Assembly (NCBI GenBank): GCA_016839865.1
Contig: JAEOTN010000390.1
Span: forward strand, 1 to 9,884
Reading direction: 5' to 3'
From: Promethearchaeota archaeon
GTDB taxonomy: Archaea; Asgardarchaeota; Lokiarchaeia; Sigynarchaeales; MK-D1
DNA length: 9,884 bases
Below the pieces are notes generated by a model. That model was given only the letters and a program-made list of their open reading frames with translations, had not been told where the DNA came from and did not search any database. Positions within the stretch are counted from its first letter, which is position 1; each line of letters starts with the position of its first letter. This document shows positions 1 to 6,215 of the stretch, piece after piece. A program made the position numbers and the translations under genes.

Positions 1-16
1 CTGTATTTTTTGAGAT

Positions 17-24
17 AAAAAAAA
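17..24 (-). terminator. oligo-T terminator after the zinc-ribbon gene
   Basis: On the minus strand a run of eight T begins about 12 bases after the stop codon of the gene at 36-482. Archaeal transcription commonly ends at such T runs without needing a hairpin. No strong stem is visible upstream of it. The spacing resembles that of the T run after the Nfu gene in this window. Confidence 0.4.
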
Positions 25-35
25 TTTGTGGTTCA

Positions 36-482
36 TTAAGATCTGGAAGTGCCACAATTTGGACATTTTTCTGTGTCTAGATCGCTAAGTTCTATACCAC
101 AAAATTTGCAGTATACACGTGGTTTTGGAAGATTTTGGGTCTTTTTTTCCACGGGGGGAACATATTCAACGTATTCTCCCTCTGGATCCATAATTGTCGG
201 TTCAGATCGAATAACTTTCCCACCAATGAGAGAAGGATCATAGGAATTAGGATCTCCGTTTCGAAAAGGAGGATGGTGATAACTGATCATGTCACTCACT
301 TCAGAATAACAAATCGGGCATCGATTTTCTTCAGTTAATCCATAAATGATTAAATATATCAATCCAGGAATAACAAAAATAAATAACAGGATTAATAATA
401 CCATATTTGGTTTTGGGCGTACAGGGAACACGTTTCTTTGACAGTGCTCGCATAGTTTTCTATCATGTTGATTTTGTACCAT
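36..482 (-). CDS. LITAF-like membrane zinc-ribbon protein (paralogue B)
   Basis: A 148-residue protein of unknown function. It has a Cys pair (C11, C14), a hydrophobic stretch at about residues 27-47, and a second Cys pair (C55, C58), followed by a Pro/acidic linker and a C-terminal zinc ribbon (C125, C128, C140, C143). A hydrophobic segment set between two CxxC knuckles is the layout of the eukaryotic LITAF domain, a zinc-bound domain that dips into endosomal membranes. That resemblance is my inference from topology, not a confirmed homology. The start is well supported by GGGAG about 7 bases upstream of the ATG. The gene lies 15 bases after a paralogue (498-797), so the two probably share a transcript. 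The linker is rich in Pro, Tyr and Glu and may be disordered or used for protein binding. An alternative reading is an ordinary archaeal zinc-ribbon membrane protein. Confidence 0.8.
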   Translation of the reverse strand: MVQNQHDRKLCEHCQRNVFPVRPKPNMVLLILLFIFVIPGLIYLIIYGLTEENRCPICYSEVSDMISYHHPPFRNGDPNSYDPSLIGGKVIRSEPTIMDPEGEYVEYVPPVEKKTQNLPKPRVYCKFCGIELSDLDTEKCPNCGTSRS

Positions 483-497
483 TTATTTCTCCCATTT

Positions 498-797
498 TTA
501 TAATTCAGTTCCACAAAATTCACAATATTTCGCTGATGAATCAATTTTTGCCCCACAGTTCGAACAATAATTGAGATCTTCATTAGGAGAGGATACAGAA
601 CTAGCTGAAGTACCAGGTTGAGATTGACCATAAAGGTCTGGAGCACTCGAACTTTCCTTTTGTCCAGTGTATGGCTCAGTTGGTTGAGAACAGAATACGC
701 ATCTATCTTCAGGTTTGCCGAAATAAATAATCAAATAAATAATGAAACCAATTCCTCCAGTACAACAAAATAAAATGATTGCTAATCCAACATCCAT
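498..797 (-). CDS. LITAF-like membrane zinc-ribbon protein (paralogue A), N-terminus uncertain
   Basis: From the first available ATG this is a 99-residue protein. It has a hydrophobic segment at residues 4-26, a CxxC knuckle (C33, C36), a Ser/Pro/Gln-rich linker at about 37-75, and a C-terminal zinc ribbon (C78, C81, C92, C95). It aligns by eye with the next gene, especially around the shared IIYLIIY-type and RC-x-x-C segments. The ATG at 797 is a doubtful start: GAGGAG lies only 2 bases before it, too close for a normal ribosome binding site, and the reading frame stays open upstream to 872. That extension encodes the missing first knuckle (CPNC), matching the paralogue, so the annotated form would lack half of a zinc site. 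Function unknown. The linker contains PTEP, loosely like the late-domain motifs that bind ESCRT-I, but this is too weak to use as evidence. Confidence 0.75.
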   Translation of the reverse strand: MDVGLAIILFCCTGGIGFIIYLIIYFGKPEDRCVFCSQPTEPYTGQKESSSAPDLYGQSQPGTSASSVSSPNEDLNYCSNCGAKIDSSAKYCEFCGTEL

Positions 798-876
798 TTC
801 TCCTCGTGTTGTTCGAACAACTTTTTTACAATTCGGACAATAGGAGTTTGTCGCTGAAATAGATATTTTTATTCAC
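798..876 (-). other. In-frame upstream extension with first CxxC but no standard start
   Basis: Reading upstream from the ATG at 797 in the same frame, the sequence is open back to a TGA at 875-873 and encodes a CPNC knuckle at codons 839-828. No ATG, GTG or TTG exists in that frame; only ATA (872, 866) and ATT (860) are possible. A GTG at 876 sits about 27 bases from the centre of a TATA octamer, ideal for a leaderless start, but it is one base out of frame. Dropping one A from the AAAAA run at 870-866 would join GTG to the CPNC frame. Either the gene uses a rare start codon, or the sequence has a one-base insertion, real or an assembly error. Confidence 0.6.
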
Positions 877-899
877 CAAGGAAAATAACGCAATTTTCG

Positions 900-907
900 T
901 ATTTAAA
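900..907 (-). promoter_or_regulatory. TATA box of the zinc-ribbon pair
   Basis: The minus strand reads TTTAAATA, close to the archaeal TATA consensus, about 27 bases upstream of the GTG at 876. The expected transcription start is near 878. That would include the upstream CxxC extension in the mRNA and leave a leader of about 80 bases if the ATG at 797 were the real start. Confidence 0.5.
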
Positions 908-933
908 TTAAGGTAGGATTCAGTGTTAGCATT

Positions 934-2382
934 TCATTCTGCACTATTTGCATGATATTTCGTAAGCTTCCAATGAAGTTGAACCATTTTTGAGAGAATT
1001 TTCATAGTTCTACGTAAATCATAAACTACTGGAATGTAAGTATCTGAATTCACTTGTTCAAATTCTTCTGAGAATACGCGTTTTTTCTCCCCAAAACCAC
1101 CAAATAACTGAACAATTATCGGAATACCAGGATATTTTTTCCTTAAGGAACGAAAATATGAATAATCCACTCCCGTACGTCTACCTCCAATATTACAGAT
1201 AAGCACAAAATCATAGCACCCCGCACTTAGAAATGACTCTAATACCACATTATATGATTCTAACCTATATTGCTCTATTGAAGCCCAAATATCTAGTGGG
1301 TGGGAAATTTCAGCCCAATCAGGGAAAACTTTTTGAATTTTTTGTTTAGTTTTTTGTGGAAGTTTATTAACAGAAAACTTATACTCCTCTCCAAGATCTG
1401 CAAGCAATACACATCCAGCACCTGAAATTGAGATCAATCCTGCTGAATTACCCCGCGGAAGAGGAAGATTGGCAGCAAATTTACACGCTTGGATAAATTC
1501 TCGTAAATCATCTACTTGAATGATTCCTAACTGAGAACACATTGCATGGATAATGTCAGAATTCCCTGCAATGGATTGGGTGTGACTTAGTATTGCGTGT
1601 TTACCAATTTCCGAGGTCCCAGGCTTTAGTAGGATCAAGATTTTATTCTTTTCATAAATCGCTTTTTTACAGAGATTAAAGAACCTAGAACCTTCTACAA
1701 TACTTTCCAAGTACATTGCAATTACTTTTGTATGGGGGTCCTCAATAATGGCCTCAAGCATGTCACTTTCATTAATATCTATTTTATTTCCAATTGCACA
1801 AATCTTCGAGATACTGATATCTTTGTGTTCAATAAAATCGATAAGATAAGCACTAACCATTAATCCCGTTTGAGCAATTATAGAAACTGAATCTTTACCA
1901 AATGGCGGATATTCTTCAGTTGTCATAATTGCTGTGAAGAATTTGTTCTTATTATTGAAGACACCTAATCCATTTGGACCAATAATTCTTGTTTTATTCC
2001 CTTGTTGTCTTAATGCATCCCGGATTTTGACAGTATTCTTCGCTACTTCTTCTTTATTTAATCCAACATTTCCTGAGCCGATTATAATACCCTTTACTCC
2101 AAAGTTAATGCATTCTAAAACAACCTGAGTAACAAATGGGACAGGTAAACTGATAATGACTAAGTCTACTTGACCCTTAATATCATCTGGTAATTCCTCA
2201 AATTTCTTCTTGCAGGGAATTCCATGGACTTCATCGACTTTTGGATGAATAACATACAAATTTTTGGGATTATAAGATTTCATATTCATAGCAATAAAAT
2301 ATCCACTTTTACCAGACTTCCGACTAATCCCATATAAAACAATATTTTGTGGTTGAAAGTAGAAATCGAGGTTCAAAGACAT
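934..2382 (-). CDS. ADP-forming acyl-CoA synthetase, alpha-subunit-like
   Basis: A 482-residue protein of the NDP-forming acyl-CoA synthetase family, which converts acyl-CoA, ADP and phosphate to acid, CoA and ATP. Seen in order: a CoA-binding Rossmann domain (about 8-140, ending in GPNGLG at 135-140), a succinyl-CoA-ligase-like domain (about 160-300, with AQTG at 170-173 and GNKID at 198-202), and a second flavodoxin-like domain (SGAG at 320-323, HPLD at 361-364). His267, in SHTQSIAG, matches the histidine that carries the phosphate in this family, but the usual Gly two residues after it is Gln. There is no ATP-grasp beta subunit, fused or adjacent. Length is slightly above the usual alpha subunit of about 460 residues. 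It may pair with a beta subunit encoded elsewhere or have diverged to another use. It is divergent from the gene at 2435. Confidence 0.85.
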   Translation of the reverse strand: MSLNLDFYFQPQNIVLYGISRKSGKSGYFIAMNMKSYNPKNLYVIHPKVDEVHGIPCKKKFEELPDDIKGQVDLVIISLPVPFVTQVVLECINFGVKGIIIGSGNVGLNKEEVAKNTVKIRDALRQQGNKTRIIGPNGLGVFNNKNKFFTAIMTTEEYPPFGKDSVSIIAQTGLMVSAYLIDFIEHKDISISKICAIGNKIDINESDMLEAIIEDPHTKVIAMYLESIVEGSRFFNLCKKAIYEKNKILILLKPGTSEIGKHAILSHTQSIAGNSDIIHAMCSQLGIIQVDDLREFIQACKFAANLPLPRGNSAGLISISGAGCVLLADLGEEYKFSVNKLPQKTKQKIQKVFPDWAEISHPLDIWASIEQYRLESYNVVLESFLSAGCYDFVLICNIGGRRTGVDYSYFRSLRKKYPGIPIIVQLFGGFGEKKRVFSEEFEQVNSDTYIPVVYDLRRTMKILSKMVQLHWKLTKYHANSAE

Positions 2383-2400
2383 TAGATTAAACTCAATCCC

Positions 2401-2414
2401 AAAGTAAAAAAAAG
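2401..2414. promoter_or_regulatory. Shared A/T tract between divergent genes
   Basis: Only 52 bases separate the two start codons at 2382 (minus) and 2435 (plus). The sole AT-rich element, AAAGTAAAAAAAAG, is centred about 25-28 bases from each start. This is the distance at which an archaeal TATA element gives a leaderless transcript. It may serve both directions. The match to the TATA consensus is poor, so this is inference. Confidence 0.3.
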
Positions 2415-2434
2415 ATTCCTACAAGAAAGGGTGT

Positions 2435-3463
2435 ATGGGTTGGAAAAAAGTGCTGTTCCTTTGGAATATCCGCAAAGAACTCATGGAATATATAGCGGGT
2501 CACTTGAAAAATATTCCTGGTTTAGAATTGCAGTTTACGAAAAATGTTGAGGAAGATTTCACCCCCAATTCTCCGCATGTTCGAGAAGCAGATATCATCA
2601 TTGGATGGCGTCCCACTTTGGAACTACTCCAAGCTGCATATAACCTGAAACTTTTCATAAATCCAGGGGTGGGAGTCCAACATCTTATTGAAATGTTTCG
2701 CGAAATCACCAAAACTCGAAATATTACTCTCATTAACGGACATGGAAACACATACTTCACAGCTCAATCAGCCATTGCCTTCCTCCTATCTCTAATGAAC
2801 AAAGTTATTCCACATCACAACGCCATGAAGGAAGGAAAATGGAGATTAGGAGATGAATTTGCCAAGAATATACCATTACGTGAGAGAACCGTGGGATTAC
2901 TCGGGTACGGAGCTATAAATTCAAAGATCCACAAATTTTTGAGCGGTTTCAATGTTAAGTTTGCTTCACTGAGAACTTCCTGGAAAGGATTAAAGGATTT
3001 TCCTACTCCTCTGAAAAAATTCACTCCCAGCAAACTTCATGCATTTTTGGAATATGTGGATACTTTGTTTGTTGCAGTACCGTTAACCAAATTGACTAGA
3101 AATTTGATTGATACACAAGAACTTAAGATTTTAACCAAGAATAAGGCTGCATTACTTGTAAATATAAGCCGAGGGGCAGTAGTAAACGAAGAAGCATTAT
3201 ATTTAAGCTTGAAAAAGAAGGAATTGACAGGAGCAGCAATAGATGTTTGGTATGAATATAAACCTGAACCAGATTCAGAAGGACGAAAATTTCCGTTTCA
3301 ATTCCCCTTCCATTTATTGGATAATATTGTAATGTCTCCCCATCGCGCAGCCTCTCCCTTTGATGATCTGCAACGATGGAATGAAGTCATTGAAAATATC
3401 AAACGATTCTGCACAGGAAGAACTGATTTCTTAAACATTGTTGATTTAGAAAGAGAATATTAA
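2435..3463 (+). CDS. D-isomer 2-hydroxyacid dehydrogenase family protein
   Basis: A 342-residue NAD(P)-dependent dehydrogenase of the family that interconverts 2-hydroxy and 2-oxo acids (glycerate, glyoxylate, lactate or phosphoglycerate types); the substrate cannot be told from sequence. An N-terminal catalytic half (GVGVQH at 78-83) is followed by the nucleotide-binding domain starting at TVGLLGYGAIN (152-162) and by the return to the catalytic domain. The catalytic Arg (R246, in NISRGAVV) and His (H303, in SPHRAA) are present, and a Glu in the DVWYEYKPE segment (269-278) should complete the triad. The third Gly of GxGxxG is Asn162. The end of the second strand reads ASLRTS with no Asp, a pattern seen in NADP-preferring members. 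The start ATG follows GGGTGT directly, so a leaderless or weak-SD start is likely. Convergent with pgk, 6 bases apart. Confidence 0.85.
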   Translation: MGWKKVLFLWNIRKELMEYIAGHLKNIPGLELQFTKNVEEDFTPNSPHVREADIIIGWRPTLELLQAAYNLKLFINPGVGVQHLIEMFREITKTRNITLINGHGNTYFTAQSAIAFLLSLMNKVIPHHNAMKEGKWRLGDEFAKNIPLRERTVGLLGYGAINSKIHKFLSGFNVKFASLRTSWKGLKDFPTPLKKFTPSKLHAFLEYVDTLFVAVPLTKLTRNLIDTQELKILTKNKAALLVNISRGAVVNEEALYLSLKKKELTGAAIDVWYEYKPEPDSEGRKFPFQFPFHLLDNIVMSPHRAASPFDDLQRWNEVIENIKRFCTGRTDFLNIVDLEREY

Positions 3464-3468
3464 AAAAA
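3462..3468 (-). terminator. oligo-T terminator of the gap-pgk operon
   Basis: The minus strand has seven T immediately after the pgk stop codon (3472-3470). The run overlaps the stop codon of the opposing gene at 3461-3463, because only 6 bases separate the two coding regions. It would end the gap-pgk transcript inside the tail of its neighbour. Confidence 0.45.
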
Positions 3469-3469
3469 G

Positions 3470-4663
3470 TTAGTTAGGTGCTTTAGATTCCAAAGCTTGG
3501 AGTAAAGGAACTTTCTTACCCGATAGAATGGCTAATAAGGCACCACCGCCTGTAGATACAGTGATTTTTCCTTTGCTGCCCGAAATTTCTGCTGCAGTAC
3601 CCATATCACCGCCTCCAATAACACAGAATGCATCAGACTCATTCATTGCATCGATTAGAGTGTAGGTTCCTTTTTGGAAAACCTCTTCCTCAAAGATTCC
3701 GGGTGGACCATTGGCAACGACTGTTTTGGCAGATTTGATGATTTCAGCATATTTTTTCTGAGTCTTCTCACCAATATCCCCAATCATCACTGGAACAACA
3801 TTGATATTTTCGATAGAATGTTCTTCTCGGATACCATTATTGTCTGTCGCTATATCTACTGGGAGTTCTACTTTATCTTTGTATTTTGACAATACTTCCA
3901 GAATCTCATTTTTTAATTCATCAGCGTATTTTTTCACCAATTTCGTGTCAATTTCGGCGAGCTTTACGCCTTTTGCAATCAACATCATGGATGCTGTCAA
4001 TCCAGCAATTAGAACTTTATCAACTTTACCACTTTCTAGATTGTATTTCAAAGCTTTGAATTTATCATCTGCTTTAGCTCCTCCTACGAGCATTACCGAG
4101 GGATGTTCAGGTGTTAGTAGCTTGTTGACCATATCAAGTTCTTTCTTTACTAATGGACCACCGATAAGTGTAGGCCATCCAATAAGAGAAGGTTGAGCTC
4201 GATGGGCTGCTCCAAATGCATCATTGATGAAAAAATCAAAATACGGAGATAGAGTTGTGATCAGCTCCGTTTGTTCGGCTTCTTCTATAGAACTTTGTTT
4301 ATTTTCTCGCTCCCATCCTCGAATGTTATCTAACACTAAAATATTACCGGGCTGCAATTCTTTTATAGCCTCAATGGCTTTTTCTCCAAAAATGTCCTCT
4401 ACGAAACTAACACGACCAGGTAAATATGAATCCAATTTATCAGCATGAAGTTTTAGTGGAGTAAAGTCCTTCTTTCCTGGACGGCTTTGATGTGCTACTA
4501 AAACGACTGATGATTCTTTTAACGCTTCTAAAGTTGGTAAAATAGCGCGAATTCGAGGATCCTTTCGTATCTCATTTTTCTCCAAGTCGATACTGGAATT
4601 AATATCCACGCGAAGTAGTACCTTCTTACCCGTTAAGTCAAAATCTTCAATACTTTTGAACAT
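3470..4663 (-). CDS. pgk: Phosphoglycerate kinase, archaeal type
   Basis: A 397-residue cytoplasmic enzyme that interconverts 1,3-bisphosphoglycerate plus ADP with 3-phosphoglycerate plus ATP, in glycolysis and gluconeogenesis. The N-terminal sugar-phosphate domain shows RVDINSSID (18-26), AHQSRP (57-62, where bacterial enzymes have HLGRP) and NDAFGAAHR (147-155). The nucleotide domain shows GGAKADDK (194-201), GPPGIFEEE (319-327), GGGDMG (350-355) and STGGG (370-374). The HQSRPG form and overall segment order fit archaeal PGKs. The residue before VSTGGG is Thr, where many family members have His. The start is 22 bases after the stop of gap; GGTGAG lies about 20 bases upstream, too far to be a clear ribosome binding site, so translation may be coupled to or follow from gap. 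Confidence 0.95.
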   Translation of the reverse strand: MFKSIEDFDLTGKKVLLRVDINSSIDLEKNEIRKDPRIRAILPTLEALKESSVVLVAHQSRPGKKDFTPLKLHADKLDSYLPGRVSFVEDIFGEKAIEAIKELQPGNILVLDNIRGWERENKQSSIEEAEQTELITTLSPYFDFFINDAFGAAHRAQPSLIGWPTLIGGPLVKKELDMVNKLLTPEHPSVMLVGGAKADDKFKALKYNLESGKVDKVLIAGLTASMMLIAKGVKLAEIDTKLVKKYADELKNEILEVLSKYKDKVELPVDIATDNNGIREEHSIENINVVPVMIGDIGEKTQKKYAEIIKSAKTVVANGPPGIFEEEVFQKGTYTLIDAMNESDAFCVIGGGDMGTAAEISGSKGKITVSTGGGALLAILSGKKVPLLQALESKAPN

Positions 4664-4685
4664 TACTTCTGGTATTTTAACTCAC

Positions 4686-5687
4686 CTAATTCTTAAGAGT
4701 CTTTAGAGCTTCACGAATCATCTGATTAGTATAACCAACCTCGTTGTCATACCATGCAAAAAGTTTAACCAGCGTCCCACCAACAACCTTTGTCATTCGT
4801 AAATCGACGATTGATGCATGTGGGTCACCAACAATATCAGAAGATACAATTTCATCTTCAGTCACGCCCAAAATTCCCTTATACCGTTTTGTTTCTGATT
4901 CTTCACGGAAAATATTTTGAAGCTCTTCAATTGTAGTTTCTCGTTTTGTGACGATCACAATATCAGAAATTGATCCAACTGGTATTGGTGCTCGAACTGC
5001 TACACCATCAAATTTACCGACTAATGCTGGTAATGCTTTAGTAGTTGCAATTGCAGCACCTGTAGTGGTGGGTACGAAATTTGCAGCTGCTGCACGACCA
5101 CGGTGCATAGCTTTCTTGTTTGGACTATCTACAAGTGCTTGTGTTGAAGTGTATGCATGGATTGTAGTCATAATTGCTTTTTCTACACCAACTCGACGAT
5201 CCATAACTTCCATTACAGGCGTGATAGAATTCGTAGTGCAAGATGCGCATGAGAAAATTACCGGTTTGCCTTCTGGGGTATTTACACCATGGACAACTGT
5301 AGGCATGTCGACAGATTTTGTTGGTGCGGATAGTACAACATATTTTGCCCCTGCTTCCACATGTTTTCGGAGATCTTCAGTTTTTGTGAATACTCCCGTG
5401 CACTCAAATACTAAATCTACATCAAGTTTTCCCCAAGGAAGTTGGGTGGGATCTCGTTCTGAATGGTATTCAATTTTTACACCATCTATAATTAAATGTG
5501 AGTCGTCATGTTCGACTTTTTTTTGATACCTTCCATAAACGGTATCATATTTCAAGAGATATTCTGCAGTTTTGATAGGAATAATATCATTTACCGCAAC
5601 TAGTTCAAGATCTGGTGTATCCATTAAAACCTTGAAGGCAGCACGGCCAATTCGTCCTAATCCATTTATTGCTACTTTATGTGTCAT
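4686..5687 (-). CDS. gap: Glyceraldehyde-3-phosphate dehydrogenase, type I (bacterial/eukaryotic class)
   Basis: A 333-residue phosphorylating GAPDH that oxidises glyceraldehyde-3-phosphate to 1,3-bisphosphoglycerate with reduction of NAD(P), or the reverse. The nucleotide site is NGLGRIGR (8-15), with Asp34 in VAVNDI at the end of the second strand, which favours NAD. The catalytic Cys150 lies in SCASCTTN and His177 in IHAYT. The phosphate-binding TTTGAA is at 207-212, and the C-terminal WYDNEVGYTN (312-321) has Val where NEWGY is usual. A Ser precedes Pro189, where NAD enzymes commonly have Leu. All this marks the type I class; most archaea use the unrelated-looking type II enzyme, while haloarchaea are known exceptions. 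It heads an operon with an archaeal-type pgk. AAGGT lies 7 bases upstream of the ATG, and a TATA-like box lies about 43 bases upstream. Confidence 0.95.
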   Translation of the reverse strand: MTHKVAINGLGRIGRAAFKVLMDTPDLELVAVNDIIPIKTAEYLLKYDTVYGRYQKKVEHDDSHLIIDGVKIEYHSERDPTQLPWGKLDVDLVFECTGVFTKTEDLRKHVEAGAKYVVLSAPTKSVDMPTVVHGVNTPEGKPVIFSCASCTTNSITPVMEVMDRRVGVEKAIMTTIHAYTSTQALVDSPNKKAMHRGRAAAANFVPTTTGAAIATTKALPALVGKFDGVAVRAPIPVGSISDIVIVTKRETTIEELQNIFREESETKRYKGILGVTEDEIVSSDIVGDPHASIVDLRMTKVVGGTLVKLFAWYDNEVGYTNQMIREALKTLKN

Positions 5688-5725
5688 TTTTTTAACCTTA
5701 AATTTGGTTTAAACGAATGTAATTT

Positions 5726-5734
5726 GTATAAAAA
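5726..5734 (-). promoter_or_regulatory. TATA box of the gap-pgk operon
   Basis: The minus strand reads TTTTTATAC, centred about 43 bases upstream of the gap ATG. The expected transcription start is near 5705, giving a leader of roughly 18 bases that contains the AAGGT ribosome binding site at 5699-5695. Confidence 0.45.
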
Positions 5735-5754
5735 GGTTATAGGATCAAAGAAAT

Positions 5755-5760
5755 AAAAAA
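5755..5760 (-). terminator. second oligo-T run upstream of gap
   Basis: Six T on the minus strand, about 50 bases after the first T run following the Nfu gene and about 20 bases upstream of the gap TATA box. It could act as a back-up terminator that insulates the gap operon. Confidence 0.3.
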
Positions 5761-5808
5761 GGTAGTCTTAAAATAATTCAACTAGAAGTTAGTGAAAATA
5801 AGCTAAAG

Positions 5809-5814
5809 AAAAAA
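5809..5814 (-). terminator. oligo-T terminator of the Nfu gene
   Basis: Six T on the minus strand begin 11 bases after the Nfu stop codon at 5825. This supports the Nfu gene being transcribed on its own rather than with gap-pgk. Confidence 0.4.
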
Positions 5815-5824
5815 TTGATGAGGA

Positions 5825-6070
5825 TTAATCCACACCGATTACTTCTAATTCACTGGAATTTAGCTGTTTTCGAAGGAATTCTTCCACTCCATTTTTGAGT
5901 GTCATCTGCGAGTGAGGGCAACCTCGACAATGTCCCATTAATCTTACGTACACTTTATCTTCTTTGACATCAACTAATTCGATATCTCCACCATCCCGCT
6001 GAAGAGCAGGTCGGATTTTGTCCAGATGTTCAGTTACTTGTTCTTTTGATATAGCCATAATATCATCCAT
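5825..6070 (-). CDS. NifU C-terminal-domain (Nfu-type) Fe-S scaffold protein
   Basis: An 81-residue protein consisting only of the Nfu domain, which holds or passes on a 4Fe-4S cluster during Fe-S protein maturation, normally as a dimer. The signature is visible: IRPALQRDGGDIELVDV (19-35), then HCRGCPHSQMTLKNGVEE (47-64) with the cluster ligands C48 and C51. The ATG at 6070 is chosen over an upstream TTG at 6091, because AT-rich TATA-like elements at 6101-6120 predict transcription starting at or after about 6090. A third candidate, ATG 6058, gives a protein starting MAISKEQ and has GGATGAT a few bases upstream; it is nearly as likely. No other Fe-S assembly gene is in the window. Confidence 0.9.
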   Translation of the reverse strand: MDDIMAISKEQVTEHLDKIRPALQRDGGDIELVDVKEDKVYVRLMGHCRGCPHSQMTLKNGVEEFLRKQLNSSELEVIGVD

Positions 6071-6100
6071 TGTTAATAATAAAATCCTCAATGTGACGCA

Positions 6101-6120
6101 ATTTTAAACCTTTATTATAT
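6101..6120 (-). promoter_or_regulatory. TATA-like region of the Nfu gene
   Basis: Two overlapping candidates on the minus strand, ATATAATAAA (6120-6111) and TTTAAAAT (6108-6101), lie 31-50 bases upstream of the ATG at 6070. Either one gives a short leader for that ATG and makes the TTG start at 6091 unlikely. Confidence 0.35.
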
Positions 6121-6148
6121 TGGAATATAGGATTTGTAGGATTTGTGC

Positions 6149-6160
6149 TTAAATTATAAT
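6149..6160 (+). promoter_or_regulatory. TATA-like box of the longin-like gene
   Basis: TTAAATTATAAT on the plus strand predicts a transcription start near 6180 and a leader of about 36 bases. That leader contains two GAGGT ribosome-binding motifs, at 6198-6202 and 6208-6212. The second is very close to the ATG at 6216. Confidence 0.4.
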
Positions 6161-6215
6161 AAGTTGGTGGAGTATAGTACAATAAGAATTTTCTATCGAG
6201 GTATTTTGAGGTAAA

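Noticed and set aside
392..646. Overlapping minus-strand frame of 84 codons across the two zinc-ribbon genes
   Set aside because: It overlaps both zinc-ribbon frames, whose Cys motifs and ribosome binding site show they are the real ones.
37..797. PTEP and Pro-rich linkers as ESCRT/NEDD4 binding motifs in the zinc-ribbon proteins
   Set aside because: Neither a true P(T/S)AP nor a PPxY motif is present; short Pro motifs in linkers arise easily by chance.
3801..4196. Plus-strand open frame of 131 codons opposite pgk
   Set aside because: Entirely antisense to conserved PGK motifs, with low-complexity sequence and no ribosome binding site noted.
4948..5526. Long plus-strand open frame of 192 codons opposite gap
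   Set aside because: It lies wholly antisense to the fully conserved GAPDH gene and its Ser/Thr-rich product shows no domain. It is a by-product of the codon use of gap.
6071..6091. TTG start for the Nfu gene at 6091
   Set aside because: It lies at or before the predicted transcription start and adds only a short hydrophobic leader that Nfu proteins do not need; ATG 6070 or 6058 fits better.
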